DNA of 64,000 nucleotides from Winogradskyella tangerina (GCF_003260205.1 NZ_QERF01000002.1:434001-498000), one strand, 5' to 3'; numbered from the stretch's first letter, positions 52,076-61,162 are shown. The notes: generated by a model not told the origin, from the sequence alone. Made by a program: numbers and translations.

Positions 52076-53476
52076 CTAAACATGCAACGGTCTGTTATCT
52101 GTAGCAGCCAGAGCCGCTTCTTTTACTGCTTCAGCAAAAGTTGGATGCGCATGAGAATATCTTGAAATATCTTCAGCAGACGCCCTAAATTCCATCGCAG
52201 TTACTGCTTCGGCAATAAGATCTGCGCAGCGTGCACCTATCATATGAACACCTAAAACTTCATCTGTAGTTTTATCTGCCAATATCTTTACAAATCCATC
52301 AATATCTCCACTAGCTCTAGCTCTACCTAAAGCTCTAAACGGAAACTGACCTACTTTATATTCAACATTATCGGCTTTTAATTCCTCTTCTGTCTTACCT
52401 ACTGCGGCAACTTCTGGCCAAGTATATACGACGCCAGGAATCAAATTATAGTCGATATGTGGTTTTTGCCCTGCAAGGGTTTCTGCAACAAACACACCTT
52501 CTTCCTCAGCCTTGTGCGCTAACATAGCGCCTTTAACCACATCACCAATGGCATAGATATTAGGCACATTCGTTTGTAAATGCTCATTGACGTCAACCTG
52601 TCCACGGTCATTGATCTTAACTCCCGCAGCTTCAGCATTCAACCCATCTGTATAAGGTCTACGACCAACAGAGACTAAACAATAATCCCCTTTGAATTCT
52701 ACAACCTCACCTTTTTTGTTTTCTGCTTTCACAATGACTTCATCACCTTTTCGCTCAACAGATTGTACTTTGTGCGACATCATCATTTTGCATTTTGCTT
52801 TTTTGAAGACCTTGTTCAACTCTTTAGACAAACCAGCATCCATGGTTGGAATAATACGGTCCATATATTCGATAACGGTCACCTCAGCGCCTAATCTGCG
52901 ATACACCTGACCTAATTCTAAACCAATTACACCACCACCAATAATGATTAAGTGCTTCGGTACTTCTTTGAGTTTTAATGCTTCTGTTGATGTAATAACA
53001 CGTTCCTTATCCAGGGTAATAAAAGGCAAGTTAGAAGGTTTCGAACCTGTAGCAATTATGATATTTTTTGCTTCAATTTCACCAGCATCTTTACCTTCAA
53101 TAGTGATATGAGTAGCATCCTTAAATGACCCCAATCCTTCATATACATCGATGTTATTCTTCTTCATTAAGAAATCTATTCCACCCGTCGTTTGATCAAC
53201 AACCGCTTGCTTTCTAGCAATCATCTTTTCAAGATTTACTTTGATTTCGCCTGGAATTTCTATACCGTGTTCTTCAAAATGCTTCGTAGCCTCTTCATAA
53301 TGATGGGAAGAACTTAATAAAGCCTTACTTGGAATACAGCCTACGTTTAAGCAGGTTCCACCGAGTGTAGAATATTTTTCAATAATTGCTGTTTTCATTC
53401 CTAATTGTGCACAGCGAATAGCTGCTACATAACCACCAGGACCAGAACCTATTACTGCTACATCGTATGAATTCAT
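52076..53476 (-). CDS. lpdA: dihydrolipoyl dehydrogenase
   Basis: A 466-residue flavoprotein disulfide reductase, the E3 of 2-oxoacid dehydrogenase complexes and of the glycine cleavage system. It has GSGPGGYVAAI (10-20), the redox disulfide GGTCLNVGCIPS (39-50, Cys42/Cys47), the NAD-binding GGGVIGLELG and the C-terminal SHAHPTFAE (441-449, with His444 and Glu449 as the proton relay). It is four bases downstream of the porin-like gene, in one transcript. Confidence 0.95.
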   Translation of the reverse strand: MNSYDVAVIGSGPGGYVAAIRCAQLGMKTAIIEKYSTLGGTCLNVGCIPSKALLSSSHHYEEATKHFEEHGIEIPGEIKVNLEKMIARKQAVVDQTTGGIDFLMKKNNIDVYEGLGSFKDATHITIEGKDAGEIEAKNIIIATGSKPSNLPFITLDKERVITSTEALKLKEVPKHLIIIGGGVIGLELGQVYRRLGAEVTVIEYMDRIIPTMDAGLSKELNKVFKKAKCKMMMSHKVQSVERKGDEVIVKAENKKGEVVEFKGDYCLVSVGRRPYTDGLNAEAAGVKINDRGQVDVNEHLQTNVPNIYAIGDVVKGAMLAHKAEEEGVFVAETLAGQKPHIDYNLIPGVVYTWPEVAAVGKTEEELKADNVEYKVGQFPFRALGRARASGDIDGFVKILADKTTDEVLGVHMIGARCADLIAEAVTAMEFRASAEDISRYSHAHPTFAEAVKEAALAATDNRPLHV

Positions 53477-53480
53477 ATGT

Positions 53481-54038
53481 TTATTTTATTTTAAATTGAA
53501 ATGCTAATTGAAATGCTCTATTTTGATTTTTAGTATCTGCCGCTGTCACATCTGTTAAGCCAAAATAATAGCGCAATGACGCACCAACCTTATCTGAAAT
53601 AGCATAACTAAAGCCCGCATTTACTCCAAAATCTCTATCAAAAAAATCAGTCTTTACATCGGCCATTGAGCCTGTGCCATTTTTAGCCGTAACCAATAAC
53701 CCAACTTGAGGCCCAGCGTCTAAACTGAATTTCTTCGATATAAAATATTTTACCATGACAGGCAGAATAACATAATTCAATCTTACACTCCTTTCATCAC
53801 CTTCGCTTAACTCAAAACCATAAACCGAAAAGAGTAGTTCTGGCTGAACCTTCACATCCTTAGTCAATTCGATCTCCATAAAAAATCCAGCTTGGAAATT
53901 TATTAAAGATGAGAGGTCATCAGTACCATCACCAGCTAAATTAGAAAGGTTTCCTCCTAGTTTTATGCCAAAAGGATGCTGTTGCCCCTGTACAGTTAAA
54001 CCAATGCAAAATATAAGAATTGAAATAATTCTAATCAT
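53481..54038 (-). CDS. PorT-like outer-membrane beta-barrel protein
   Basis: A 185-residue exported protein with a signal peptide (about 1-18, ending VQGQ) and an eight-strand-like barrel (HPFGIKLGGNLSNLAG, FQAGFFMEIELTKDVKVQPELLFS, FSLDAGPQVGLLVTAK, VGASLRYYFGLTDV, ending FQLAFQFKIK). This is the PorT/OMP_b-brl_2 family. Its function here is unknown. It leads an operon with lpdA, and a full promoter lies upstream. Confidence 0.85.
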   Translation of the reverse strand: MIRIISILIFCIGLTVQGQQHPFGIKLGGNLSNLAGDGTDDLSSLINFQAGFFMEIELTKDVKVQPELLFSVYGFELSEGDERSVRLNYVILPVMVKYFISKKFSLDAGPQVGLLVTAKNGTGSMADVKTDFFDRDFGVNAGFSYAISDKVGASLRYYFGLTDVTAADTKNQNRAFQLAFQFKIK

Positions 54039-54054
54039 AATACAAAATGAAATA

Positions 54055-54086
54055 CAAAATTACGACTTAGATTAAAGATAAGCCAA
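54055..54086 (-). promoter_or_regulatory. promoter (TTG-N21-TAATTTTG) of the porin-lpdA operon
   Basis: On the minus strand TTG (54084-54086 in plus coordinates) and TAATTTTG (54055-54062) are 21 bases apart, both exact matches. The -7 box ends 16 bases before the ATG at 54038. Confidence 0.6.
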
Positions 54087-54142
54087 TGAAGCGTTACGTT
54101 TTTTGAACCGATCTGAAGAATTTAATAGTAGCTAGGTACAAA

Positions 54143-54186
54143 AAAGTGCCAACTCAAAAACCAAAAGTTTTTATAGAAGGCACTTT
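54143..54186 (-). terminator. terminator of the PAS-LuxR gene
   Basis: Outer stem AAAGTGCC / GGCACTTT enclosing a smaller A/T hairpin, followed on the minus strand by TTTTTTG. It lies 97 bases after the regulator stop. Confidence 0.6.
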
Positions 54187-54282
54187 AGATAATAATTCCC
54201 TAAGAATTTGACTAATAGCAATGTAAAATTGCCATAAATTACTTACATACACAATACTCAAATTGAGTAAATTCAGAGGAGC

Positions 54283-55053
54283 TTAAATTAAATTCTTATT
54301 GATCTTTAGCATACCTATAAGCTCTCCTGTCGAAGATATGTTTAATTTTTTCAGGATATTTCTTCGATGGGTATCGACCGTATGTGGACTGATATTCAGC
54401 TTTTCAGAGATTTCTTTACTGCTATAATTGAGTACTAATAATCTAATGACATCGCGTTCGCGATTACTTATTCCATCGCTCAAAAGTTTCTGTGAGAAAT
54501 TGTTGAAATATACCGTCTCATATTCATCATTATCATTTAATAGTTTTGCCGAGGCCGATATATCCATTTTTAGATCAGGGTGTAAGACCGTATAGTGTGC
54601 TAATCCAATTATTGGTTTTCCAAGGCTGTCAAACGCTAATGGTGTAGTATTCTGAACAATATTTACAAAGGTGTCATCTGCATTTTTAAACCTGTAATTC
54701 CAAGTATAGTTGGCTTTATTCCGGTCTTCTTCTTTAATGTTACCTAGTGTAAATTCCATCAAATGGTTCAGTGCTGTGAGCCATTTCTCGAGATCTTCAG
54801 GGTGAATACGGCTCCAGAAATAGCGCATTCCTTGTGATTCTAGTAATTCAGAATCAAGGCCTATGCACGCTTTAAAATTTTTGCTTACATATTCAAACTC
54901 CAAGGTCTGAGTGTTGGTAATGCAAAAAAATGTAGAACTGTACGGAAGGTAATTGTCAAGGTCAATAATACGATTGATGTGGGTTTTTAAGGAAGGTTTG
55001 TCGTAAGATTTAAATATAGATTTATATAAATCTTTAACCTGATTGTAAGTCAT
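54283..55053 (-). CDS. PAS-LuxR transcriptional regulator
   Basis: A 256-residue protein with an N-terminal PAS-like region (about 25-165, with YVSKNFKACIGLDSELLES and a second strand set WNYRFKNADDTFVNIVQN) and a C-terminal LuxR helix-turn-helix (about 192-250, with SNRERDVIRLLVLNYSSKEISEKLNISPHTVDTHRRNILKKLN). It looks like a ligand-sensing activator that acts without a kinase partner. Genes upstream (CPBP, Lrp) are on the same strand, but 37 bases separate it from CPBP. Its ligand is unknown. Confidence 0.85.
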   Translation of the reverse strand: MTYNQVKDLYKSIFKSYDKPSLKTHINRIIDLDNYLPYSSTFFCITNTQTLEFEYVSKNFKACIGLDSELLESQGMRYFWSRIHPEDLEKWLTALNHLMEFTLGNIKEEDRNKANYTWNYRFKNADDTFVNIVQNTTPLAFDSLGKPIIGLAHYTVLHPDLKMDISASAKLLNDNDEYETVYFNNFSQKLLSDGISNRERDVIRLLVLNYSSKEISEKLNISPHTVDTHRRNILKKLNISSTGELIGMLKINKNLI

Positions 55054-55090
55054 AGCAAAATTTTCTTATTGCTAAGTTAAGGATTAATAC

Positions 55091-55717
55091 TTAACTCGGA
55101 AAACCGAGCATCTCCCCCATTCCTACTGTAAATAACCAACAGCCATAAACAGCATGTTCTATGGAAACTAAAAGCGTAGACTTCGTTTTTTTGAAGGTTA
55201 ACGCAAATAAAATTCCGCCCGCAAAAGTTAAAATCATCACTAAGGTATTCTTAAAGAAAATATGAGCTAATGAAAATATAGCGGCGTTGACTATTACAAA
55301 TAAAGCATGACTTCTAAATAGCGACTCATAGCGTTGAAAAAAGAATGTTCTGTAGATCAACTCTTGTGGATAAACCGAGAAAAACGAATAGATGATTAGA
55401 ATGATCACCCATAATTGTGGTTTTGTTTTAATTACGATAAATAAGTTTTCGTAATCCGCATAATACATATAGGCTATAGTAATTGCAGCAATAGCAATAA
55501 ACTTGAGCGCTGTACGTCTCCAAAACTGTGTCCAATTAATATGCTCCCTTAGTTTGAATTTATTATGCTCAACCTTAAGTAAAACATAAACAACATAGGC
55601 AAAACCGATGACGCCAATCGCGAGTTTTATCCAAACTGGAAAAGTTAGTGCAAAGCTTACTGGAATTACAATGAAAATGACAAAGAACTCAAAAAGTCTA
55701 TATCTAATACTTTGCAT
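55091..55717 (-). CDS. CPBP-family intramembrane protein with altered catalytic motif
   Basis: A 208-residue membrane protein with about seven helices. The family motif EExxxR appears as QELIYR (118-123), so the first, normally catalytic, Glu is Gln. A conserved His is present in FSLAHIF (His152) and a second in IEHAVYG. The ATG at 55717 is one base after the Lrp stop; a reading from GTG at 55753 would overlap lrp and is rejected. The protein may be a non-proteolytic member, or the residue may be tolerated. Confidence 0.75.
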   Translation of the reverse strand: MQSIRYRLFEFFVIFIVIPVSFALTFPVWIKLAIGVIGFAYVVYVLLKVEHNKFKLREHINWTQFWRRTALKFIAIAAITIAYMYYADYENLFIVIKTKPQLWVIILIIYSFFSVYPQELIYRTFFFQRYESLFRSHALFVIVNAAIFSLAHIFFKNTLVMILTFAGGILFALTFKKTKSTLLVSIEHAVYGCWLFTVGMGEMLGFPS

Positions 55718-55718
55718 A

Positions 55719-56180
55719 TTATAAGGTAATTGCCGTTGTGCATTTAACTTCACTGATCATAAACATACTATGTGTACTACCAATGTGATCAATTTTTGTG
55801 AGTTTCTTAACCATAAACTCTCTAAACGCTTCCATATCTTCAACAAGTACTTTTAATAGGTAATCATAATCGCCACTGATATGGTAACATTCTAAAACTT
55901 CATCCAAGTTACGAACTTCTCGTTCAAATTTCATAACATAATCTTGAGAATGTTGTACCAATTTAACATGGCAAAAAGCAGCAAACGACTTATCTACTTT
56001 CTTTTTATCTAAGATGGCTACATAGTTACTTATTATTCCATTATTTTCTAACTTTCTAATGCGTTCATAAACTGCAGTAACAGACAACCCTAAGGCATTT
56101 GAAAGCGCTTTATTGGTTTGTTTACAATCCTTCTGAAGTAATTTTAATAGCTCTTTATCAATTTGATCTAGCATGAGCAT
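55719..56180 (-). CDS. Lrp/AsnC-family regulator
   Basis: A 153-residue regulator with an N-terminal helix-turn-helix (DQIDKELLKLLQKDCKQTNKALSNALGLSVTAVYERIRKLENNGII, about 4-50) and a C-terminal RAM/ACT-like effector domain (about 65-150; YHISGDYDYLLKVLVEDMEAF). It is divergent from a methionine-gamma-lyase-type gene, which suggests an amino-acid-responsive control of that enzyme, as MdeR-type regulators do in Pseudomonas. An inverted repeat in the shared promoter region may be its site. Confidence 0.92.
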   Translation of the reverse strand: MLMLDQIDKELLKLLQKDCKQTNKALSNALGLSVTAVYERIRKLENNGIISNYVAILDKKKVDKSFAAFCHVKLVQHSQDYVMKFEREVRNLDEVLECYHISGDYDYLLKVLVEDMEAFREFMVKKLTKIDHIGSTHSMFMISEVKCTTAITL

Positions 56181-56218
56181 TTATAAATTTTCGGTTCTTA
56201 GTATTCCATTGTCTAATA

Positions 56219-56253
56219 TATAGATTATTTTTCTATTATTTATGTAATCTATA
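56219..56253. promoter_or_regulatory. inverted repeat between Lrp regulator and methionine-gamma-lyase-type gene
   Basis: TATAGATTA / TAATCTATA, 9-bp perfect arms 17 bases apart, 39-73 bases upstream of the regulator ATG and 85-119 bases upstream of the enzyme ATG. Arm spacing of about two helical turns fits a dimeric Lrp-type site. Confidence 0.5.
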
Positions 56254-56337
56254 GTTTTATTTTCTTCAAATACAATTCTATATTGATTTTATGTCTATTA
56301 TTTCTGAAATTTGTAATACATCTAAAATACATGTATC

Positions 56338-57552
56338 ATGAAGTTTAAACCGGCTAACAGCATTCAGGATTTACAATATTTCGGAGAATTCGGAGGTGTG
56401 AATCCATCGATCTCAGATTCATCAACCTATACGTTCTTATCGGCTAAAACTATGTTCGATACCTTTGAAGGTAATGCCGACGGATGTTATTTATACTCCC
56501 GTCATTCCTCACCTTCAAACTTATATTTAGGAGAAGCCTTAGCAGCTATGGAAGATACTGAAACGGCAACCGTAACGGCATCCGGAATGGGTGCAATTAC
56601 CCCAGTTTTATTGCAGCTTTGCGCAGCTGGCGAGCATATTGTGAGCAGCAGAACAATCTACGGAGGTACTTATGCCTTTTTGAAAAACTTCGCGCCAAGA
56701 TTAGGCATAGAAACATCTTTTGTTGATATCACTAAGTTGGAAACTGTAGAAGCTGCCATCACATCAAAAACCAGAGTTTTATATTGCGAATCGGTAAGCA
56801 ATCCATTACTAGAAGTAGCCGATATCAAAGGTTTAGCTAATCTCGCTAAGAAGCACAACCTAAAACTTGTTGTAGATAATACCTTTTCTCCACTATCGAT
56901 TTCACCTGCCAAGTTGGGTGCAGATGTTGTTATTCATAGTTTAACAAAATTTATAAATGGATCTTCAGATACAGTAGGTGGTGTTGTTTGTGGCTCACAA
57001 GAACTAATAGACCAATTACGAAATGTCAACGATGGTGCGGCTATGCTACTAGGTTCTACTATGGATAGTCTTCGTTCTGCTTCAGTGCTAAAAAATCTTA
57101 GAACCCTACATATAAGAATGCAACAACACAGTGATAATGCCATGTATTTAGCAAATCAGTTTGAAAATGATGGACTTAAAACCGTATATCCTGGTTTAAC
57201 TTCGCATCCTTCTCATGAACTATTCAAATCTATGATGAATGACAAGTATGGATTTGGTGGTATGATGACCATCGATGTGGGTTCTTTAGAAAAAGCTAAT
57301 GAACTAATGGAACTCATGCAAGAACGCAACTTGGGCTATCTGGCGGTGAGTTTAGGATTCTATAAAACTTTATTTAGTGCACCCGGCAGTTCTACTTCAT
57401 CTGAAATTCCGGAAGAGGAACAAATGGAAATGGGATTGAGCGATGGCCTCATTCGGTTTTCTATTGGATTAGATGCTGATATAGAACGCACCTATAACAT
57501 GATGAAAGACTGCATGATTGAATTGAATATTCTTGAATCTACTTTGGTCTAA
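56338..57552 (+). CDS. PLP-dependent trans-sulfuration enzyme (methionine gamma-lyase-type)
   Basis: A 404-residue Cys/Met-metabolism PLP enzyme. The cofactor lysine is Lys204 in HSLTKF (200-205); the phosphate-binding YSRHSSPS (53-60), ASGMGAI and DNTFSP motifs are present. Where methionine gamma-lyases have Cys (as in YGCTFA) this has Gly (IYGGTYAF, about 107-114), so the substrate (methionine, cystathionine, O-acyl-homoserine) is not certain. It is divergent from an Lrp regulator, as mdeA is in Pseudomonas. It probably degrades or makes a sulfur amino acid. Confidence 0.82.
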   Translation: MKFKPANSIQDLQYFGEFGGVNPSISDSSTYTFLSAKTMFDTFEGNADGCYLYSRHSSPSNLYLGEALAAMEDTETATVTASGMGAITPVLLQLCAAGEHIVSSRTIYGGTYAFLKNFAPRLGIETSFVDITKLETVEAAITSKTRVLYCESVSNPLLEVADIKGLANLAKKHNLKLVVDNTFSPLSISPAKLGADVVIHSLTKFINGSSDTVGGVVCGSQELIDQLRNVNDGAAMLLGSTMDSLRSASVLKNLRTLHIRMQQHSDNAMYLANQFENDGLKTVYPGLTSHPSHELFKSMMNDKYGFGGMMTIDVGSLEKANELMELMQERNLGYLAVSLGFYKTLFSAPGSSTSSEIPEEEQMEMGLSDGLIRFSIGLDADIERTYNMMKDCMIELNILESTLV

Positions 57553-57564
57553 TCCTTAGACGTT

Positions 57565-58587
57565 TCATTGTCCTTTCAAGCGTATCCATAAAGCGTTGAT
57601 AGCAAAGCTAAAATCGTCCATTTCAGGTTCAAATGGTTGCATATTAAGGCGATCTTCATCTTTATACAGCATAAGATTGAAAATGGCCTTATAGCCTTTC
57701 CTAGTCTTTACCATAGGATATCTTAGATCTTTATAAAGGTAGCTGCTATCAGATATTGCTTCAATATTGTAATAGTCATTACTAAACCACGCAAGGCCTT
57801 TCAAATCTTCAAAATCTTTGGTCTTTAAGCTTCTTTTCTTCGGAATTTCTTTCCAGTCGGAAAATTGATTGGAGGTGTCAAATAAAGAATAGAATCCTGC
57901 ATAATAGGACTCATTAGTTTCAGCAATACCATACCAAAGGATATTATTCAAAATTGCAGGCTGAGTACTAAATCTGGAAAAATCAATCTTTTGATCCGTT
58001 AAAGAATTTTTGAAGACATTATCGATGTAAACTTTATTGGCTAGTGTTAATATCATATACACTGAGCTAAGCCCAATTCCTAACTTCAACCAAAATTTTC
58101 TTCTTTGGCTTTTCCTATTGAAAAACATTAGAATAATGAGACTGAGTAAAAATGGCGCAGTATATAGCGGATCGGCAACAGCTATGTTATTTAGAGCGAC
58201 CCGATAATTTGAAAATGGCGCAAAAAGCTGCGTTCCATAAGGTGTAAAGGCGTCTAAAATAGGATGGGTAAATAATGACCAGAAAAACAATTTTATCCAA
58301 TCAGTTTGCGTGGTGGTTTGCCGTCGTTTACCTGTGTCATATAATTTATGAACCAGCCGACCAAAGAGAAATGCTCCGAGTATGGAGAACAAAATTGAAT
58401 GCATAAATCCCCTATGAAAAAGCATGGCATCAATTTCATTTTGAAATAATAGGGCACCAACAAAAACATCAAGATCTGGTATCGTACCACCAATGGCACC
58501 AAACAATAGTGCTTTGTTACCGATTTTTTTACCTAGTACTGCTTCTCCACATGCAGCACCTAAAACAATTTGAGTTAAAGAATCCAT
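57565..58587 (-). CDS. YdjM-type metal-dependent membrane hydrolase
   Basis: A 340-residue membrane protein starting MDSLTQIVLGAACGEAVLG, with DLDVFVG, HRGFMHSILFS and THPILDAFTPYGTQLF in the first half. These are the YdjM/PF04307 motifs, whose His/Asp residues may bind a metal. About five helices fill the N-terminal 190 residues, and a soluble C-terminal part (about 195-340) follows. The family is LexA-regulated in E. coli, but the reaction is not known. I use the ATG at 58587; four upstream codons to a TTG are open. It is divergent from NhaC. Confidence 0.82.
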   Translation of the reverse strand: MDSLTQIVLGAACGEAVLGKKIGNKALLFGAIGGTIPDLDVFVGALLFQNEIDAMLFHRGFMHSILFSILGAFLFGRLVHKLYDTGKRRQTTTQTDWIKLFFWSLFTHPILDAFTPYGTQLFAPFSNYRVALNNIAVADPLYTAPFLLSLIILMFFNRKSQRRKFWLKLGIGLSSVYMILTLANKVYIDNVFKNSLTDQKIDFSRFSTQPAILNNILWYGIAETNESYYAGFYSLFDTSNQFSDWKEIPKKRSLKTKDFEDLKGLAWFSNDYYNIEAISDSSYLYKDLRYPMVKTRKGYKAIFNLMLYKDEDRLNMQPFEPEMDDFSFAINALWIRLKGQ

Positions 58588-58618
58588 TTTCGAAAACAAA
58601 AGTACACAACTCTGCGCA

Positions 58619-58638
58619 TTTGTAAATCGGTTTACAAA
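58619..58638. promoter_or_regulatory. palindrome between the YdjM-like gene and nhaC
   Basis: TTTGTAAA / TTTACAAA, perfect 8-bp arms with a 4-base centre (TCGG), 32-51 bases upstream of the YdjM-like ATG and 33-52 bases upstream of the NhaC ATG. The near-equal distance from both starts suits an operator that controls the divergent pair. Confidence 0.45.
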
Positions 58639-58670
58639 ATCGTAACATTACACAACTAAACAAAACTAAG

Positions 58671-60140
58671 ATGCAAGACGACGACTTATCCGAAATTAAA
58701 GTAGATGACCAAAAAATCATAGACAATAAAGAACTTAATATTTATGAGGCTATGGTACCTGTGGTTATCCTTATGGGTTTATTAGCTTACAATATTTTTT
58801 ATGCCGACGGTGAGATGATGGGAGAATACTCAAATCAATATATTCTTTTGATTGGAGGATTTGTTGCTTTTATTGGTGGAATGCTCAATAAAGTATCTCC
58901 AATAATAATGATCAAAGAAGTTTGGGAAAATATTAAAAGCGTATTTGTTCCGATTATGATCTTGTTTTTAGTTGGTGCTCTTGCCGGAACTTGGCTTGTA
59001 AGCGGTGTTATTCCGGCAATGGTTTATTATGGATTACAAGTATTGAGTCCAGAAATATTCTTACCAGCTTCGATAGTGATTGCCGCTATAATTTCGATTG
59101 CAACTGGTAGTTCATGGACAACCTCAGCCACTGTTGGTATTGCTTTAGTTGGAATAGGTGTAGCCTTAGGAATTAATCCTGGTATGATTGCCGGCGCAGT
59201 AATTTCTGGCGCGTACTTCGGTGATAAAATGTCACCACTCAGCGATACTACAAACTTAGCTCCTGCAATGGCAGGAACGGATCTGTTTACACATATTAAA
59301 TATATGGCTTATACGACTGTGCCTACCATCGTAATTACATTGGTCGTTTTTAGTATTATAAGCTTTACTATCGAACCAACAGGAACAGCTGATATCAGTA
59401 ATCTTCTGGCTTCGATCGATAAGACCTTCAACATCACACCGTGGCTTTTTTTGGTTCCGGTTGCAGTGATTGTACTGATCTTATTTAAAGCAAAACCATT
59501 AGTAGCTCTGGCTTCAGGAGTAATTTTAGCAGCCATTTTTGCTGTTTTCTTTCAGCCAGATGTACTCAAAGGTCTTTCAGATTCTAATTTTTCAGCTATT
59601 GTAAATTCAGTGCTAACTGATACCGCAATAGCGACAGATAATGCAACCTTAAATGATTTGTTTAGCTCTGGCGGCATGAAAGGTATGCTATGGACGATTT
59701 TCTTAATCCTATGTGCCATGGTCTTTGGAGGTATTATGGATGGTATTGGTGCCTTAGCTCGAATTACAAAAGCCTTACTTTCTGTAGCGACTACAATTTT
59801 CGGATTATTTGCCAGTACAGTGATCAGTTGTCTTGGACTTAATGCCATTGCATCAGATCAGTATTTAGCTATTGTTATTCCGGGAAAAATGTTTAAAAAT
59901 GCCTTTGAAGATAAAGGATTAGCTCCTGAAAATTTAAGTAGAACCCTCGAAGACTCTGGTACAGTTACTTCTGTACTTATACCTTGGAATACCTGTGGTG
60001 CCTACCAAAGTGGTGTTTTAGGTGTAGGTGTAACTGAATATTTCTTCTATGCTGTTTTTAATTGGTTGAGTCCTTTTACCACATTAGTATTTGCAGCATT
60101 TCGAATTAAAATCAGACAGATCAGAGGAAGAGTGTCATAA
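58671..60140 (+). CDS. nhaC: Na+/H+ antiporter NhaC family
   Basis: A 489-residue inner-membrane antiporter with about 12 helices. The NhaC motifs are visible: GTWLVSGVIPAMVYYGL, STATGSSWTTSATVGIALVGIG, GAYFGDKMSPLSDTTNLAPAMAGTDLF and, near the C-terminus, SRTLEDSGTVTSVLIPWNTCGAYQSG. It exchanges sodium (or a similar ion) for protons. A hydrophilic 25-residue N-terminus precedes the first helix. It stands alone and is divergent from the YdjM-like gene; a terminator follows. Confidence 0.94.
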   Translation: MQDDDLSEIKVDDQKIIDNKELNIYEAMVPVVILMGLLAYNIFYADGEMMGEYSNQYILLIGGFVAFIGGMLNKVSPIIMIKEVWENIKSVFVPIMILFLVGALAGTWLVSGVIPAMVYYGLQVLSPEIFLPASIVIAAIISIATGSSWTTSATVGIALVGIGVALGINPGMIAGAVISGAYFGDKMSPLSDTTNLAPAMAGTDLFTHIKYMAYTTVPTIVITLVVFSIISFTIEPTGTADISNLLASIDKTFNITPWLFLVPVAVIVLILFKAKPLVALASGVILAAIFAVFFQPDVLKGLSDSNFSAIVNSVLTDTAIATDNATLNDLFSSGGMKGMLWTIFLILCAMVFGGIMDGIGALARITKALLSVATTIFGLFASTVISCLGLNAIASDQYLAIVIPGKMFKNAFEDKGLAPENLSRTLEDSGTVTSVLIPWNTCGAYQSGVLGVGVTEYFFYAVFNWLSPFTTLVFAAFRIKIRQIRGRVS

Positions 60141-60147
60141 CCATAAA

Positions 60148-60190
60148 AAAAAGAGCTATCTAAAAAATGTGTTTTCAGATAGCCCTTTTT
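60148..60190. terminator. terminator between nhaC and the prohibitin-like gene
   Basis: A 7-bp core stem GCTATCT / AGATAGC with flanking A and T runs and an A-rich inner stem; it can act in either direction (nhaC stop 60140, SPFH stop 60225). Confidence 0.7.
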
Positions 60191-60224
60191 CGATTTAAAT
60201 TTTTGACTAATAATGCTAGCCCAC

Positions 60225-61028
60225 TTATTTGTCGTTAATGATCAGTGGTGTTTCTCCATTAGTCACAATCACTTTTGCATTAGCTGAGTTGCTAAGCTTT
60301 TCAAAAGCTTCGATGGCTCTCAAACGTAATAAAAGTTCGTTTAAGCCCATGCTCAGTACTTCATTTGCCTTTGCTTTTCCCTCAGCAGCAACTAGGTTTG
60401 CTTGTGCAATACCTTGTGCTTCAATAAGCTTTCGCTCATTTTCTAATCGTTCTCTTTCGAGTACAAATTGCATTTGTTGTGCGCGTTGTTCTGCCGTGAG
60501 TTTTTGTTCAATAGCTGCTGATAGTGAGGCAGGAAGTACGATTCGTTTCATCAACACCTGTTCGATAACAATTCCCTTTTTATCTAAAGTTTCATTGATC
60601 ATGTTCTTAACCTCTTCTTCAATGGAAGCTCGGTTTCCTGTGTGCATGTCTTTGGCCATAAATCTAGCACTTACATCTGCTAGAGCTGAGCGAAATACTG
60701 GAGCAATTAATTCTTGTTCATAATTCATTCCAACATTTTCAAGCAATGACTTTACTTCATCGGGTTTTACACGATATAAAATTGACATTTCAGAACCAAT
60801 TGTTAATCCTTCTTTTGATGGGATGTCGAGATTAATTTTGAAATTAACAATGCGTGTTGGAACTTTAATATACGTCGTAACCAAGGGATTGTAAATTTTT
60901 GCGGTCTGACTTACAGGTTCGCCAATTAATTTTCCTTGTCGCCGTTTCACAGCAACTTCATCTTGACGAACTACAACACATGAACTGAATAAAAACAAAA
61001 AAAGTAATAAATAGTAGAGTGATTTCAT
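60225..61028 (-). CDS. prohibitin-like SPFH-domain lipoprotein
   Basis: A 267-residue SPFH/prohibitin protein. The N-terminus is a lipoprotein signal (MKSLYYLLLFLFLFSSC, Cys17) rather than the usual membrane helix. The SPFH core covers about 20-185 (VVRQDEVAVKRRQGKL, IGSEMSILYRVKPDEV, DKKGIVIEQVLMKRIVLP), and a long coiled coil rich in Ala/Glu (about 185-250) mediates ring assembly. It probably forms an oligomeric scaffold in the periplasm. It is 135 bases beyond the ankyrin gene on the same strand. Confidence 0.85.
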   Translation of the reverse strand: MKSLYYLLLFLFLFSSCVVVRQDEVAVKRRQGKLIGEPVSQTAKIYNPLVTTYIKVPTRIVNFKINLDIPSKEGLTIGSEMSILYRVKPDEVKSLLENVGMNYEQELIAPVFRSALADVSARFMAKDMHTGNRASIEEEVKNMINETLDKKGIVIEQVLMKRIVLPASLSAAIEQKLTAEQRAQQMQFVLERERLENERKLIEAQGIAQANLVAAEGKAKANEVLSMGLNELLLRLRAIEAFEKLSNSANAKVIVTNGETPLIINDK

Positions 61029-61162
61029 AGCTTATAATTTTATATAATTTCTTCTCTAAAGATAAGCTATATAAGGGATAAACGCTATTTAGAATTGTTA
61101 TAAATATCCTAAATTTCATCGTAAACGTGAATTTCTTCTTAAAAAAAATATCACGTACAATT

